From Kitasatospora viridis (lineage in GTDB: Bacteria; Actinomycetota; Actinomycetes; Streptomycetales; Streptomycetaceae): a DNA stretch of 64,000 nt. The position numbers and the translations under genes were made by a program. Position 1 is the first letter of the stretch. Every line of letters begins with the position of its first letter. Positions 1 through 7,500 of this stretch are shown here, piece after piece. The notes beneath the pieces are model-generated. The model worked only from the letters and a program-made list of their open reading frames with translations. It was not told the origin of the DNA and made no database searches. The DNA is taken from contig NZ_VIWT01000001.1 in the NCBI RefSeq assembly GCF_007829815.1, positions 3,619,501 to 3,683,500 on the forward strand. The letters run 5' to 3'.

Positions 1-538
1 GATCCTCAACAACATCCTCTTCCTCAACAACGACTGGCACTGGACGCTGCTCTCGGCGGGCCTGGCCACCACCCCGCCGCCGATCGCCACCGCGCTGGTG
101 GCCCGCCCGGCGATCAGACTCGCCGAGCTGCTCGGTGACCGGATCACGGTGGCGATCGGCTGCCTGGTCTACTGCGCCGGCACCCTGCTGCTCTCCTGGG
201 GCGCCGGGCAGCACCCGGATTTCGTGACCCACTGGCTGCCCGGCGCGGCGGTGATGGGCGTCGGGGCCGGCCTGGTCTGGCCGGTGCTCGGCAACGTGGC
301 GATGGCGGGGGTGGAGCCGGCCCGGCTGGCCACCGCGAGCGCCGCCAACGCGGCCTTCCGCCAACTCGGGGCGGTGCTGGGCACGGCGCTCGCGGTGTCG
401 ATCGTCAGCTCCGCCGGCCGGGACCTGCTGCACGGCGCCCGGAACACCTGGGTGATGGCCATCTGCTTCGCGCTGGCGGTCGCGGTGCTGGTGTCGGCGA
501 CGCTGCCGGGGCGGCGCCGCGCGGGTGTCGCGGGCTGA
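1..538 (+). CDS. MFS drug-type exporter, C-terminal part (gene runs off the left edge)
   Basis: This is the 3' end of a major facilitator superfamily transporter of the EmrB/QacA (DHA2) type; the reading frame is open from base 2. The visible part has at least four hydrophobic helices, including VAIGCLVYCAGTLLLSW and a long Gly/Ala-rich helix around GVGAGLVWPVLGNVAM. It also has the ASAANAAFRQLGAVLGTALAV stretch typical of late helices in this family (that motif is split across roughly 21 residues in the gene). The short basic tail RRRAG ends the protein. It lies directly upstream of the acyl-ACP cluster and could export its product, but about 240 bp and a separate promoter intervene. The substrate cannot be told from sequence. 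Confidence 0.85.
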   Translation, partial: ILNNILFLNNDWHWTLLSAGLATTPPPIATALVARPAIRLAELLGDRITVAIGCLVYCAGTLLLSWGAGQHPDFVTHWLPGAAVMGVGAGLVWPVLGNVAMAGVEPARLATASAANAAFRQLGAVLGTALAVSIVSSAGRDLLHGARNTWVMAICFALAVAVLVSATLPGRRRAGVAG

Positions 539-744
539 ATTCCGGACACCTCCGTCCGATTTTCCGAAAGCCCGCCGACACTGCGGCTTCCGTTCTCCGG
601 AAAATCACCGGCACTTGTATTTCCGAGATGTTCTGCCATGCTCGGTAGCACATCGCGCGGCCCGGCGATCCGGTATTAGCGTTAATTCGCCGTGAACTCG
701 CACGGACTCCGACGGACCATCAAGATGCCTGTGACAGAAGACAC

Positions 745-773
745 TTGGCGGGGCGTGAGTATACCTGTACGAT
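745..773 (+). promoter_or_regulatory. Sigma-70-type promoter placing the start site at the ACP start codon
   Basis: A -35 hexamer TTGGCG (745-750) and a -10 hexamer TACGAT (768-773) are separated by exactly 17 bp. The expected transcription start, 7-8 nt after the -10, falls at about 780-781, which is the ATG of the carrier-protein gene. No Shine-Dalgarno sequence precedes that ATG, so the messenger is predicted to be leaderless, which is common in actinobacteria. Confidence 0.55.
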
Positions 774-780
774 TCCAGCC

Positions 781-1071
781 ATGGTGACGCCTGGGGTGGA
801 GTCCTTCATTCGGCTGAAGTTCGTCGAGTTCGCGGGACTGTCTGATGAGCAAGTTTTCGTCGAAGACGTGACTATGGCGACGGTGATCAGTCGCAGTCCG
901 CAAATGACCAACAGCATCGACTTGATGGAGTCGTTCGCGCGTACCGCGAATGCCGTCCGCAAGGAGTACGGCGTGCGGGTGCGGCTGCCCGCCCTCCCGC
1001 TGGACACGCCGGTCTCGGTCGTGCTGAAGGCATTCCTGGACGAATTCGAGAAGCAGGAGGCGGCGGCATGA
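781..1071 (+). CDS. Stand-alone acyl carrier protein
   Basis: A 96-residue protein with acyl-carrier architecture: an acidic helix I, a loop ending at the putative phosphopantetheine serine Ser45 in TNSIDLMES, then helix II and a C-terminal helix ending DEFEKQEAAA. The usual Asp before the serine is Asn and the following Leu is Ile, so it is a divergent carrier. A TTG at 745 is in frame, but it forms the -35 box of a good promoter, so ATG 781 was chosen. The stop overlaps the next start (ATGA at 1068-1071), so translation with the desaturase is coupled. It probably carries the acyl chain on which the neighbouring ligase and desaturase act. Confidence 0.7.
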   Translation: MVTPGVESFIRLKFVEFAGLSDEQVFVEDVTMATVISRSPQMTNSIDLMESFARTANAVRKEYGVRVRLPALPLDTPVSVVLKAFLDEFEKQEAAA

Positions 1072-2009
1072 CAATCGCCGAGACCGAGCGTCCGGCCCGC
1101 GGCGCCGCCCTGCAGGGCGAGGGCCAGCCGGCCATCCTCACCGACCTCTGGGACGCGCTGACCGAGCGTCAGATGTCCCTGGTGGACGTGACCTGGGAGC
1201 AGCAGCGGCTGCACGAGTCGCGCCGCTGGAGCGTCGTGGAGATGCTCGCCGCCGTCGACCTGGACAGCCTCACCGAGCTGGACCGGGTGCTGGTGTGGAA
1301 CGCCGGCCGGGCCGAGCTGACCACCAAGCCGGGCGCCGACCGGCTGGAGCGCCAGGCCGAGGCCGAGTGCAGCCGCTGGCAGGAGAAGAACCCGGCGCTG
1401 GCCTCCGTGATGCAGGCCTGCGGCACCTGGAGCCGGTACTGGAACGAGGAGGAGGCCCACCACGAGACGGTCTTCATCCGACTGGCCCAGGTCACCGGGA
1501 TGGAGCCGATCTCGGACGAGACCTTCATCGAGTTCCGCCAGGTCTTCCCCGACGACGACATGCTGCGCACCCTGATGCTGCTGGCGATCTCCGAGATCAC
1601 CGCGGCCGTCAACTACGGCGAGTGCCAGCACGTGATCCAGGACGAGGGCCTGAAGAAGATCTTCAAGCAGGTCGCGGCCGACGAGATCCAGCACCGCAAC
1701 TACTTCATCGCCTTCGCCAAGGCGCTGATCGACAGCGGCGAGTACCACGCGAAGGACGCCTTCGCCGTCGCCCACCTGTTCCTGCGCGAGGACGGCGAGC
1801 TGGGCGGCAGCAACCGCGACCTGCGCGAGGACCGCGGCACCCACGTCAACTGGTGGGACCACCTGGAGACCGGGGAGACCGGGTTCCAGGTCGGCATGAT
1901 GGACAAGAAGGAGCAGCTGGTCTGCAGCGCGCTCAAGAAGATCACCGGCATCGAGGTGAAGAGCCGGGACGAGGTCGAGGACATGTGGATGGACCTCCTC
2001 GACTCGTGA
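1068..2009 (+). CDS. Soluble diiron acyl-ACP desaturase-like oxygenase
   Basis: A 313-residue ferritin-like protein resembling the soluble acyl-ACP desaturase family (FA_desaturase_2). Likely iron ligands are a first-helix Glu near residue 83, Glu129/His132 in NEEEAHHE, Glu176 in SEITAAVNYGE, and Glu206/His209 in AADEIQHR; this pattern of two EXXH motifs plus separate glutamates defines the fold. The family uses O2 and reduced ferredoxin to introduce a cis double bond into an acyl chain on ACP, and the coupled ACP gene fits that. A good AGGAGG lies 7 nt before the ATG. The fold could also support hydroxylation or N-oxygenation (AurF-like), so the reaction is an inference. Confidence 0.7.
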   Translation: MTIAETERPARGAALQGEGQPAILTDLWDALTERQMSLVDVTWEQQRLHESRRWSVVEMLAAVDLDSLTELDRVLVWNAGRAELTTKPGADRLERQAEAECSRWQEKNPALASVMQACGTWSRYWNEEEAHHETVFIRLAQVTGMEPISDETFIEFRQVFPDDDMLRTLMLLAISEITAAVNYGECQHVIQDEGLKKIFKQVAADEIQHRNYFIAFAKALIDSGEYHAKDAFAVAHLFLREDGELGGSNRDLREDRGTHVNWWDHLETGETGFQVGMMDKKEQLVCSALKKITGIEVKSRDEVEDMWMDLLDS

Positions 2010-2039
2010 TCGGCCTCGACTCGTGAGGGGCACGGACGC

Positions 2040-2858
2040 GTGACCGGCCTGGGCCACGACCTCCAGCAGGTCGCCGAGGTCGCCGGGGTGAGCGGACTGC
2101 GTGCCCCGGACGTCTTCTTCACCGCGGCGGAGCTGCGCCGGATCGACTCGGCGCAGCAGCCGTCGCAGAGCCTGGCCGGCGCCTTCGCGGCCAAGGAGGC
2201 CCTCTTCAAGGCGCTGCCCCGGACGGACCGGACCTGGTTCTGGACGGATGCCGAACTGGTCCACGACCGGCACGGCGCGCCGGCCTTCCGCACCCACGGC
2301 GCCCTGGCGGAGCTGCTCGCCCGCCGGGGCCTGGCCGTGCACGTATCGATCTCGCACAGCGGCGGGTTCGCCTCGGCCGTCGTCCTGGTGACGCCGGCGC
2401 AGGCGGCCCGCCCGGCGCCATCCATCGGGGGAACCGACATGTTTTTCGGCGAGACCCGGCTCACCCTGCCGGTGCGCCCCAACGACCTGGACGTCCTGGG
2501 GCACGTGAACAACTCGGTTGCTCTGGAGTACCTGGAGAGCGGCCGATGGCACTGGCTGGAGGAGCAGGGCCTGGTCCCGAACGGCGAGACCATCGCGGTG
2601 GTCGCCCGGACCGAGATCGACTACCGGGCCGAGATCCCGCGCGGCACCGTCGAGGTGGCCACCGCGCTGGTGTCCCCGGACGCGGAGGAGTTCGAGGAGG
2701 ACGGGGTGAACTACCGGGCCCGGTTCCGGCAGCGGGTGTTCCTGCCCGGCCGCGCCGGACCGGCGGTGGAGGCGCTGGTCACGGTCGCCTTCCTGGACGC
2801 CGGGAAGCGCTCGCTGACCACCCTGCAGGAATTCGTCGAGGCCTCGCGCCCCAGCTGA
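2040..2858 (+). CDS. Holo-ACP synthase fused to a hotdog (4HBT) acyl thioesterase
   Basis: A 272-residue two-domain protein. Residues 1-125 match AcpS-type 4'-phosphopantetheinyl transferases: GLGHDLQQV with metal ligand Asp7, FTAAELRRI, AGAFAAKEALFKAL and ISHS. Residues 134-272 match the 4-hydroxybenzoyl-CoA-type hotdog thioesterases (RPNDLDVLGHVNNSVALEYL). AcpS and thioesterase are normally separate proteins. The fusion would arm the neighbouring ACP and also release its product. The start is GTG 2040 with GAGGGG upstream. An internal ATG at 2439 with its own GGGGGAA site could give the thioesterase alone. The gene follows the desaturase by 30 bp and precedes the acyl-AMP ligase by 29 bp. 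Confidence 0.75.
   Translation: MTGLGHDLQQVAEVAGVSGLRAPDVFFTAAELRRIDSAQQPSQSLAGAFAAKEALFKALPRTDRTWFWTDAELVHDRHGAPAFRTHGALAELLARRGLAVHVSISHSGGFASAVVLVTPAQAARPAPSIGGTDMFFGETRLTLPVRPNDLDVLGHVNNSVALEYLESGRWHWLEEQGLVPNGETIAVVARTEIDYRAEIPRGTVEVATALVSPDAEEFEEDGVNYRARFRQRVFLPGRAGPAVEALVTVAFLDAGKRSLTTLQEFVEASRPS
2427..2433 (+). promoter_or_regulatory. Internal ribosome binding site inside the PPTase-thioesterase gene
   Basis: GGGGGAA at 2427-2433 sits 5 nt before an in-frame ATG at 2439, exactly at the junction between the transferase and thioesterase domains. Initiation here would give a free 139-residue thioesterase, the usual length of a single hotdog protein. Confidence 0.4.
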
Positions 2859-2887
2859 CCTGAACCCAACGATCGGAGGGGCGCGCG

Positions 2888-4510
2888 GTGCTCGAACTCA
2901 TCCAGCGCAACCAGCAGTCGCCGCAGCAGCGGGGGCTCTACCTGTACGAGAAGTTCGGCGAGCAGCCGGAGTTCCTCGCCTACCGGGACTTCCCGGAACT
3001 GGTGGCCGGCGCCGCCGAGTTCTTCCGCGGCGAGGGCGTCACCGCCGGCACCCGGGTGGTCTTCCCGTTCGAGACCTCCAGCCAGGTGGTGATCGCCTTC
3101 CTGGCGCTGATGGAGATCGGCGCGGTGCCGCTCTCGGTCAAGCCGATGATCATGAGCACCCAGCGCGAGTCCTACCAGGAGTTCCTGGACAAGGTGGCCC
3201 GCGACTTCGGCGCGGCCCGGGTGCTGCTCACCCCGAGCCTGGCCACCACCGAGCCGCCGGTGCCCGGCCTGCCGCTGCCGCCGGCCGGCGCCCGGGTGCC
3301 CGGCGCGGTGCTGCGGGTGCCGGACGGCGAGGAGCTGGCCTTCGTGCAGTTCTCCTCCGGCTCGACCTCGTTCCCCAAGGGCATCCCGGTCCGGCAGGAC
3401 CGGCTCCGGGCCAACCTGGACATGATCACCCGCACCGACGGCCGGTCGGCGCACGAGCGGGTCAGCAGCTGGCTGCCGCTCTACCACGACATGGGCCTGG
3501 TCGGCGGGATGCTGTCGTGCTTCGCGGTGGGCTGCGACCTGATGCTGGCCGAGCCGGTCAGCTTCCTGTTCGACGCCCGCGGCTGGTGGGAGCACATGGC
3601 GCGGGAGCGGGCGATCGGCACGGTGATCCCCAACTTCGCGATCGACTACTCGCTGCGGATGATGCAGGACATGGAGCCGGACGAGCTGGCCGGCCTGGAC
3701 CTCAGCGGGATCCGCTCGATCTACCTCGGCAGCGAGCCGATCAACCTGCCCAACCTGCGCGAGTTCATCGAACTGATGCGCCCCACCGGCCTCGACCCGG
3801 GCGTCTTCATGCCCTGCTACGGCATGGCCGAGGTGGTGCTGCTGGTCTCCACCCGCGCGGTCGGCGCCGGCATCCGCGAGGTGACCGGCCCGAACGGCCT
3901 GTCGGCCGTCTCGGTCGGCCCGCCGATGCCGGAGTTCCGGGTCCGGCTGCGCGACGACGAGGGCCGGCTCTGCGGCGAGGACGAGCTGGGCGAGATCGAG
4001 CTGGCCGACGGCAGCCTGACGGACGGTTACCTGGACCGCACGGAGCCGCTGACCGGCCCGGACGGCTACTACGCCACCGGCGACATCGGCTTCGTCAACG
4101 GCGGCGAGCTCTTCATCACCGGCCGGATCAGCGACCGGATCAAGGTGAACGGCCAGAGCCTGTTCGCCGCCGACTTCGAACAGGCCGTCGAGCGGCTGCC
4201 GTTCGTCCGCGAGGGCCGCTCGATGGCGGCGCAGACCGGCGGTCGGATCATCGTGCTGGCCGAGGTGGACCGGGAGGCCCGGGACGACATCCCCGGCAGC
4301 CGGGCGCGGATCGTCGAGCACCTGGCGCAGACCGTCGGCGTCACCGTGCACCCCGGGGACGTGCACTACCTGCGCCCCAACCAGCTGCAGCGCACCAGTA
4401 GCGGAAAGCTGCAGCGGCGGGCCATCGTGGCGGCGTACGAAGCGGGCCGGCTCAAGGGCCTGACGTTCGATCAGGAACCGGACGTGCAGGTGTCGGCAGC
4501 CGGCGAATGA
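2888..4510 (+). CDS. Fatty acyl-AMP ligase (AMP-dependent synthetase)
   Basis: A 540-residue adenylate-forming enzyme of the FAAL type, which activates a carboxylic acid as acyl-AMP and passes it to a carrier protein rather than CoA. Core motifs in order: phosphate loop FSSGSTSFPKG near residues 155-165, SWLPLYHDMGLVGG, PCYGMAEVVLLVS, YATGDIGF near 394-401, TGRISDRIKVNGQ, and the C-terminal lysine motif RTSSGKLQRR near 500-507. SWLPLYHDMGL and CYGMAEVVLLVS are characteristic of FAALs rather than acyl-CoA synthetases. The start is GTG 2888 after GGAGGGG. With an ACP and PPTase in the same operon, the likely acceptor is the ACP at 781. Confidence 0.85.
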   Translation: MLELIQRNQQSPQQRGLYLYEKFGEQPEFLAYRDFPELVAGAAEFFRGEGVTAGTRVVFPFETSSQVVIAFLALMEIGAVPLSVKPMIMSTQRESYQEFLDKVARDFGAARVLLTPSLATTEPPVPGLPLPPAGARVPGAVLRVPDGEELAFVQFSSGSTSFPKGIPVRQDRLRANLDMITRTDGRSAHERVSSWLPLYHDMGLVGGMLSCFAVGCDLMLAEPVSFLFDARGWWEHMARERAIGTVIPNFAIDYSLRMMQDMEPDELAGLDLSGIRSIYLGSEPINLPNLREFIELMRPTGLDPGVFMPCYGMAEVVLLVSTRAVGAGIREVTGPNGLSAVSVGPPMPEFRVRLRDDEGRLCGEDELGEIELADGSLTDGYLDRTEPLTGPDGYYATGDIGFVNGGELFITGRISDRIKVNGQSLFAADFEQAVERLPFVREGRSMAAQTGGRIIVLAEVDREARDDIPGSRARIVEHLAQTVGVTVHPGDVHYLRPNQLQRTSSGKLQRRAIVAAYEAGRLKGLTFDQEPDVQVSAAGE

Positions 4511-4534
4511 CCACCCCCTGATTGGAGCACCCCC

Positions 4535-5203
4535 ATGCCCAAGCTGGAGCGCGACGGCGAGGTCTTCGTCCTGCACCTGGATGCGGACGACGAGAACCGC
4601 TTCCACCCCGACCGGCTGAGCGCCCTGGAGGCCCTGCTGGACGAGGTGGAGGCCGCCGAGGGTCCGCGCGCCCTGGTCACCGCCGGGAGCGGCAAGTTCT
4701 GGTGCACCGGCCTGGACCTGGACTGGCTGTTCGCCCACGGCGACCAGTACGCGCCCTATCTGGAGCGGGTGCACGCGCTGCTGGCCCGCACCCTGGCCTC
4801 CCCGGTGGTGACGGTCGCCGCGCTGAACGGCCACACCTTCGCGGCCGGGGCGATGTGGGCGCTGGCCCACGACTTCCGGGTGATGCGGGCCGACCGGGGC
4901 TTCTTCTGCCTGCCCGAGGTGGACCTCGACCTGCCATTCCAGACCGGCATGTCCGACCTGGTGCGGGCCCGCCTCACCCCGCAGACCGCGCACGAGGCGA
5001 TGACCACCGGCCACCGCTACGGCGGCGAGCAGGCCCTGGCCGCCGCCGTGGTGGACGCCACCGCGGGCGCCGACGAGCTGCTGGCCGCCGCCGTCGAACT
5101 GGCCCGCCCGCTGGCCGCCAAGTCCAAGCCGGTGCGCGGCCGGATCAAGGAGACCCTCTACCGCGAGACCCTGGCCGCCCTGCGCGCCCCGGTGACCGAC
5201 TGA
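4535..5203 (+). CDS. Enoyl-CoA hydratase/isomerase family protein
   Basis: A 222-residue crotonase-fold protein. It has the oxyanion-hole segments GSGKFWCTGLDLDWL and LNGHTFAAGAMWALAHDFR and ends in a helical tail. It is shorter than typical hydratases (about 255-290), and its overall look resembles the short delta3-delta2-enoyl-CoA isomerases. Neither of the two glutamates of classical hydratases is obvious, which favours isomerase or another crotonase reaction. It is the last gene of the acyl cluster and might shift or conjugate the double bond made by the desaturase, or act on the chain before release. The terminator immediately follows. Confidence 0.75.
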   Translation: MPKLERDGEVFVLHLDADDENRFHPDRLSALEALLDEVEAAEGPRALVTAGSGKFWCTGLDLDWLFAHGDQYAPYLERVHALLARTLASPVVTVAALNGHTFAAGAMWALAHDFRVMRADRGFFCLPEVDLDLPFQTGMSDLVRARLTPQTAHEAMTTGHRYGGEQALAAAVVDATAGADELLAAAVELARPLAAKSKPVRGRIKETLYRETLAALRAPVTD

Positions 5204-5214
5204 CCCCGCCCGCC

Positions 5215-5251
5215 GGCTGACGGCCCGTCGCGTTCCGACGGGCCGTCAGCC
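5215..5251 (+). terminator. Terminator of the acyl-ACP cluster
   Basis: A perfect 16-bp inverted repeat (5215-5230 with 5236-5251) around the loop CGTTC. It lies between the enoyl-CoA hydratase gene and yccF. There is no long T-tract, as is usual in streptomycetes. Confidence 0.7.
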
Positions 5252-5268
5252 GTGCGAGGCTGGGGAGC

Positions 5269-5673
5269 ATGAAGCTGATCAACCTGCTGCTCAACATCCT
5301 CTGGCTGGTTTTCTGCGGCTTCTGGATGGCCATCGGCTACGCGCTGGCCGGGCTGATCTGCTGCGTGCTGATCATCACCATCCCGTTCGGCATCGCGTCC
5401 TTCCGCATCGCCGGCTACGTGATCTGGCCGTTCGGCCGGACCACGGTGGAGAAGCCGGACGCAGGTGCGGCGTCCTGCGTGGGGAACGTGATCTGGCTGG
5501 TCTTCGCGGGCTGGTGGCTGGCGCTGGCGCACATCGCGACGAGCATCCCGCTGTTCCTGTCGATCATCGGGATCCCGTTCGGCTGGGCCAACCTGAAGCT
5601 GATCCCGGTCTCGCTGATGCCGCTCGGGCGCGAGGTGGTCCGCACGGACGAGGCCTTCGGCGCCCGCTACTGA
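5269..5673 (+). CDS. yccF: YccF-family small inner membrane protein
   Basis: A 134-residue membrane protein made of two similar halves, each with a hydrophobic hairpin followed by an IPFG motif (IITIPFGIASFRIAGY and IIGIPFGWANLKLIPVS). This duplicated pattern is the YccF domain, widespread in bacteria and of unknown function. Trp-rich segments (NILWLVFCGFWM, NVIWLVFAGWWLAL) form the membrane hairpins. It reads toward tetR and its last codons overlap the tetR 3' end by 7 bp. Nothing in the sequence links it to the preceding lipid cluster. Confidence 0.85.
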   Translation: MKLINLLLNILWLVFCGFWMAIGYALAGLICCVLIITIPFGIASFRIAGYVIWPFGRTTVEKPDAGAASCVGNVIWLVFAGWWLALAHIATSIPLFLSIIGIPFGWANLKLIPVSLMPLGREVVRTDEAFGARY

Positions 5674-6221
5674 CTCCCGTCGGGGGGCAGCACCGCGGCG
5701 ATCCCGCCGACCACGATGTCCAGCTCCAGCCGGAACGCGGCGTCGCGCTCCGCGCGGGGGAGCCGGTGGGCCTGGCGGGCCTGCTCCTCCAGGGTGAAGC
5801 CGTTCACGAAGCTGGTCAGCACGTCCGCGGCGAGCGCCGCGTTCCGCTCCGTCGCGCCCGCCGAGCGCAGCGTGTCGGTGAGCGACCCGAAGTAGGCCGC
5901 GGCGGCCGGCGGGAGCTCGACGAACGAGACGACCAGCCGGGCGCCGTCCCGGTGCGCCAGCATGGTGTCCCGGGCCCGGTGGCAGAGCTCGCGCAGCCGG
6001 CCGGCCCAGTCCCGCTCGGCGAGCGGTTCGACGAGCATCTCGCCGATGATCCGCCCGGCCAGCGCGTCCAGCAGCGCGGACTTGCTCGGGTAGTGCCAGT
6101 ACAGGGCGCCGGCCCGGACGCCGAGCCGGTCGGCCAGCCGACGGGTGGTCAGCTCGTCCAGGCCGACCTCGTCGAGCAGTTCCAGCGCGCCGTCGAGCAC
6201 ATCGGACCGTCTGAGCGGCAT
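5667..6221 (-). CDS. TetR-family transcriptional repressor
   Basis: A 184-residue TetR regulator. The N-terminal helix-turn-helix covers about residues 5-50, with LTTRRLADRLGVRAGALYWHY as the recognition region (motif ends at the Y-W-H-Y typical of TetR). The C-terminal part resembles the TetR/AcrR C-terminal domain with VLTSFVNGFTLEEQAR. The ATG at 6221 was chosen because GGAGGAGGG lies just upstream and the longer frame would start inside the operator. It is divergent from the flavin monooxygenase gene across a perfect 17-bp-arm palindrome, so it probably represses both itself and that gene until a small ligand, perhaps a substrate of the monooxygenase, binds. Confidence 0.85.
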   Translation of the reverse strand: MPLRRSDVLDGALELLDEVGLDELTTRRLADRLGVRAGALYWHYPSKSALLDALAGRIIGEMLVEPLAERDWAGRLRELCHRARDTMLAHRDGARLVVSFVELPPAAAAYFGSLTDTLRSAGATERNAALAADVLTSFVNGFTLEEQARQAHRLPRAERDAAFRLELDIVVGGIAAVLPPDGSQ

Positions 6222-6272
6222 CGGCCCTCCTCCTCTTCTTCGCCCGGCTCCTCCCCGGCGGAGCATCTTGCC

Positions 6273-6311
6273 ACTTGATCGGTGTTCAATTAACTTGAAC
6301 ACCGATCAAGT
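6273..6311. promoter_or_regulatory. TetR operator in the divergent tetR/monooxygenase promoter
   Basis: A perfect inverted repeat with 17-bp arms ACTTGATCGGTGTTCAA (6273-6289) and its complement (6295-6311), with a 5-bp centre. A further partial copy (TGAACGCTGTTCAAGT) follows directly before the monooxygenase ribosome site, so two repressor dimers may bind side by side. Confidence 0.75.
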
Positions 6312-6338
6312 GAACGCTGTTCAAGTGGGGGAGTCGAC

Positions 6339-7472
6339 ATGCGGGTGCTGGTGATCGGGGCGGGGATCGGCGGACTGTGCCTGGCGCAGGGGCTGGTCCG
6401 GGCCGGGATCGACGTGCGGGTCTTCGAGGGGGAGGCGGGCGTCCACAGCCGCTACCAGGGCTTCCGGATCGGCCTGGGCGGCCCCGGGCTCGCCGCCCTG
6501 CGGGAGTGCCTGCCGCCGCGGCTGCACGGCCTGCTGGAGGCCACCACCGGGGAGCTCTCCGGCGAGCGCCGGGTGGTCGACGAGCAGCTCCGGGTGACCG
6601 GCCGACTCGGCCCGCTGAACGGTGGCATGGCCACCGACCGGCACGTGCTGCGGCACCTGCTGCTCGCCGGTCTCGCCGACCGCGTCGAGTTCGGCAAGCG
6701 CTTCGTCTCCTACGAGGAGGCGGCCGACGGCTCCGTGCGGGCCGTCTTCGCGGACGGCAGCGCGGCCTGCGGCGACCTGCTGGTCGGCGCCGACGGGGTC
6801 GGCTCACGGGTGCGCCGCCAGCTCCTGCCCGAGGCCGAGATCGTCACGCTGGGCGGCAACGGCCTGCTCGGGCGCACCCCGCTCACCGAGCGGTTCGCCG
6901 GGCTGGTGCCGGGGTTCGGCACCGTGGTGCACGGCCCGCAGCTGCGGATGCTGCTCGGCAAGATGGAGTTCCGGCGGCCGCCGCACCTCGCGGCGGCGGA
7001 ACTCGCGCCCGACGTCGAACTCCCCGCCACCGGGAGCTACCTGCGCTGGGGCGCCTTCCTGCCGCCGCACGTCGAGGCGCTGCCGCAGGACTGGACGGCC
7101 ACCCGTGAGCTGCTGCTGGGCCTGATGGACGGCTGGCACCCTGACCTGGTCGAGCTGGTCCGGCAGTCCGACGCGGTGAACAGCTCGCCGTTGACGGTCC
7201 GTCACGCCAAGCCGGTGCCGCACTGGGGCACCCGCCGGGTGACCCTGCTCGGCGACGCCGTCCACGTGATGCCGCCGAGCGCCGGCCAGGGCGCGAACAC
7301 CGCGTTCCGGGATGCGGCCCTGCTCTGCCGCTCGCTCACCGCCGCGCACCACGGCGAGGCCGAGCTGCTCGCCGCCGTCGAGCGGTACGAGCTGGAGATG
7401 CTCGACTACGGTTTCGCGGCCGTCGCGGCGAGCCTGGAGCAGCTGCCGACCTTCACGCCGACCGGGCGCTGA
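6339..7472 (+). CDS. FAD-dependent aromatic-type monooxygenase
   Basis: A 377-residue class A flavin monooxygenase (PHBH fold). It has the N-terminal dinucleotide motif GAGIGG (residues 7-12), the middle motif LVGADGVGSRVRR, and the C-terminal flavin motif LLGDAVHVMPPSAGQGAN. Such enzymes hydroxylate phenols or polyketide/antibiotic rings using NAD(P)H and O2, and several inactivate antibiotics. The start ATG 6339 has GGGGGAG upstream. It is divergent from the TetR gene, as in many inducible oxidation or resistance modules. The substrate is not predictable from this sequence. Confidence 0.85.
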   Translation: MRVLVIGAGIGGLCLAQGLVRAGIDVRVFEGEAGVHSRYQGFRIGLGGPGLAALRECLPPRLHGLLEATTGELSGERRVVDEQLRVTGRLGPLNGGMATDRHVLRHLLLAGLADRVEFGKRFVSYEEAADGSVRAVFADGSAACGDLLVGADGVGSRVRRQLLPEAEIVTLGGNGLLGRTPLTERFAGLVPGFGTVVHGPQLRMLLGKMEFRRPPHLAAAELAPDVELPATGSYLRWGAFLPPHVEALPQDWTATRELLLGLMDGWHPDLVELVRQSDAVNSSPLTVRHAKPVPHWGTRRVTLLGDAVHVMPPSAGQGANTAFRDAALLCRSLTAAHHGEAELLAAVERYELEMLDYGFAAVAASLEQLPTFTPTGR

Positions 7473-7500
7473 CGATCCGTCGGGGCCGGTCAGCGGTCGG

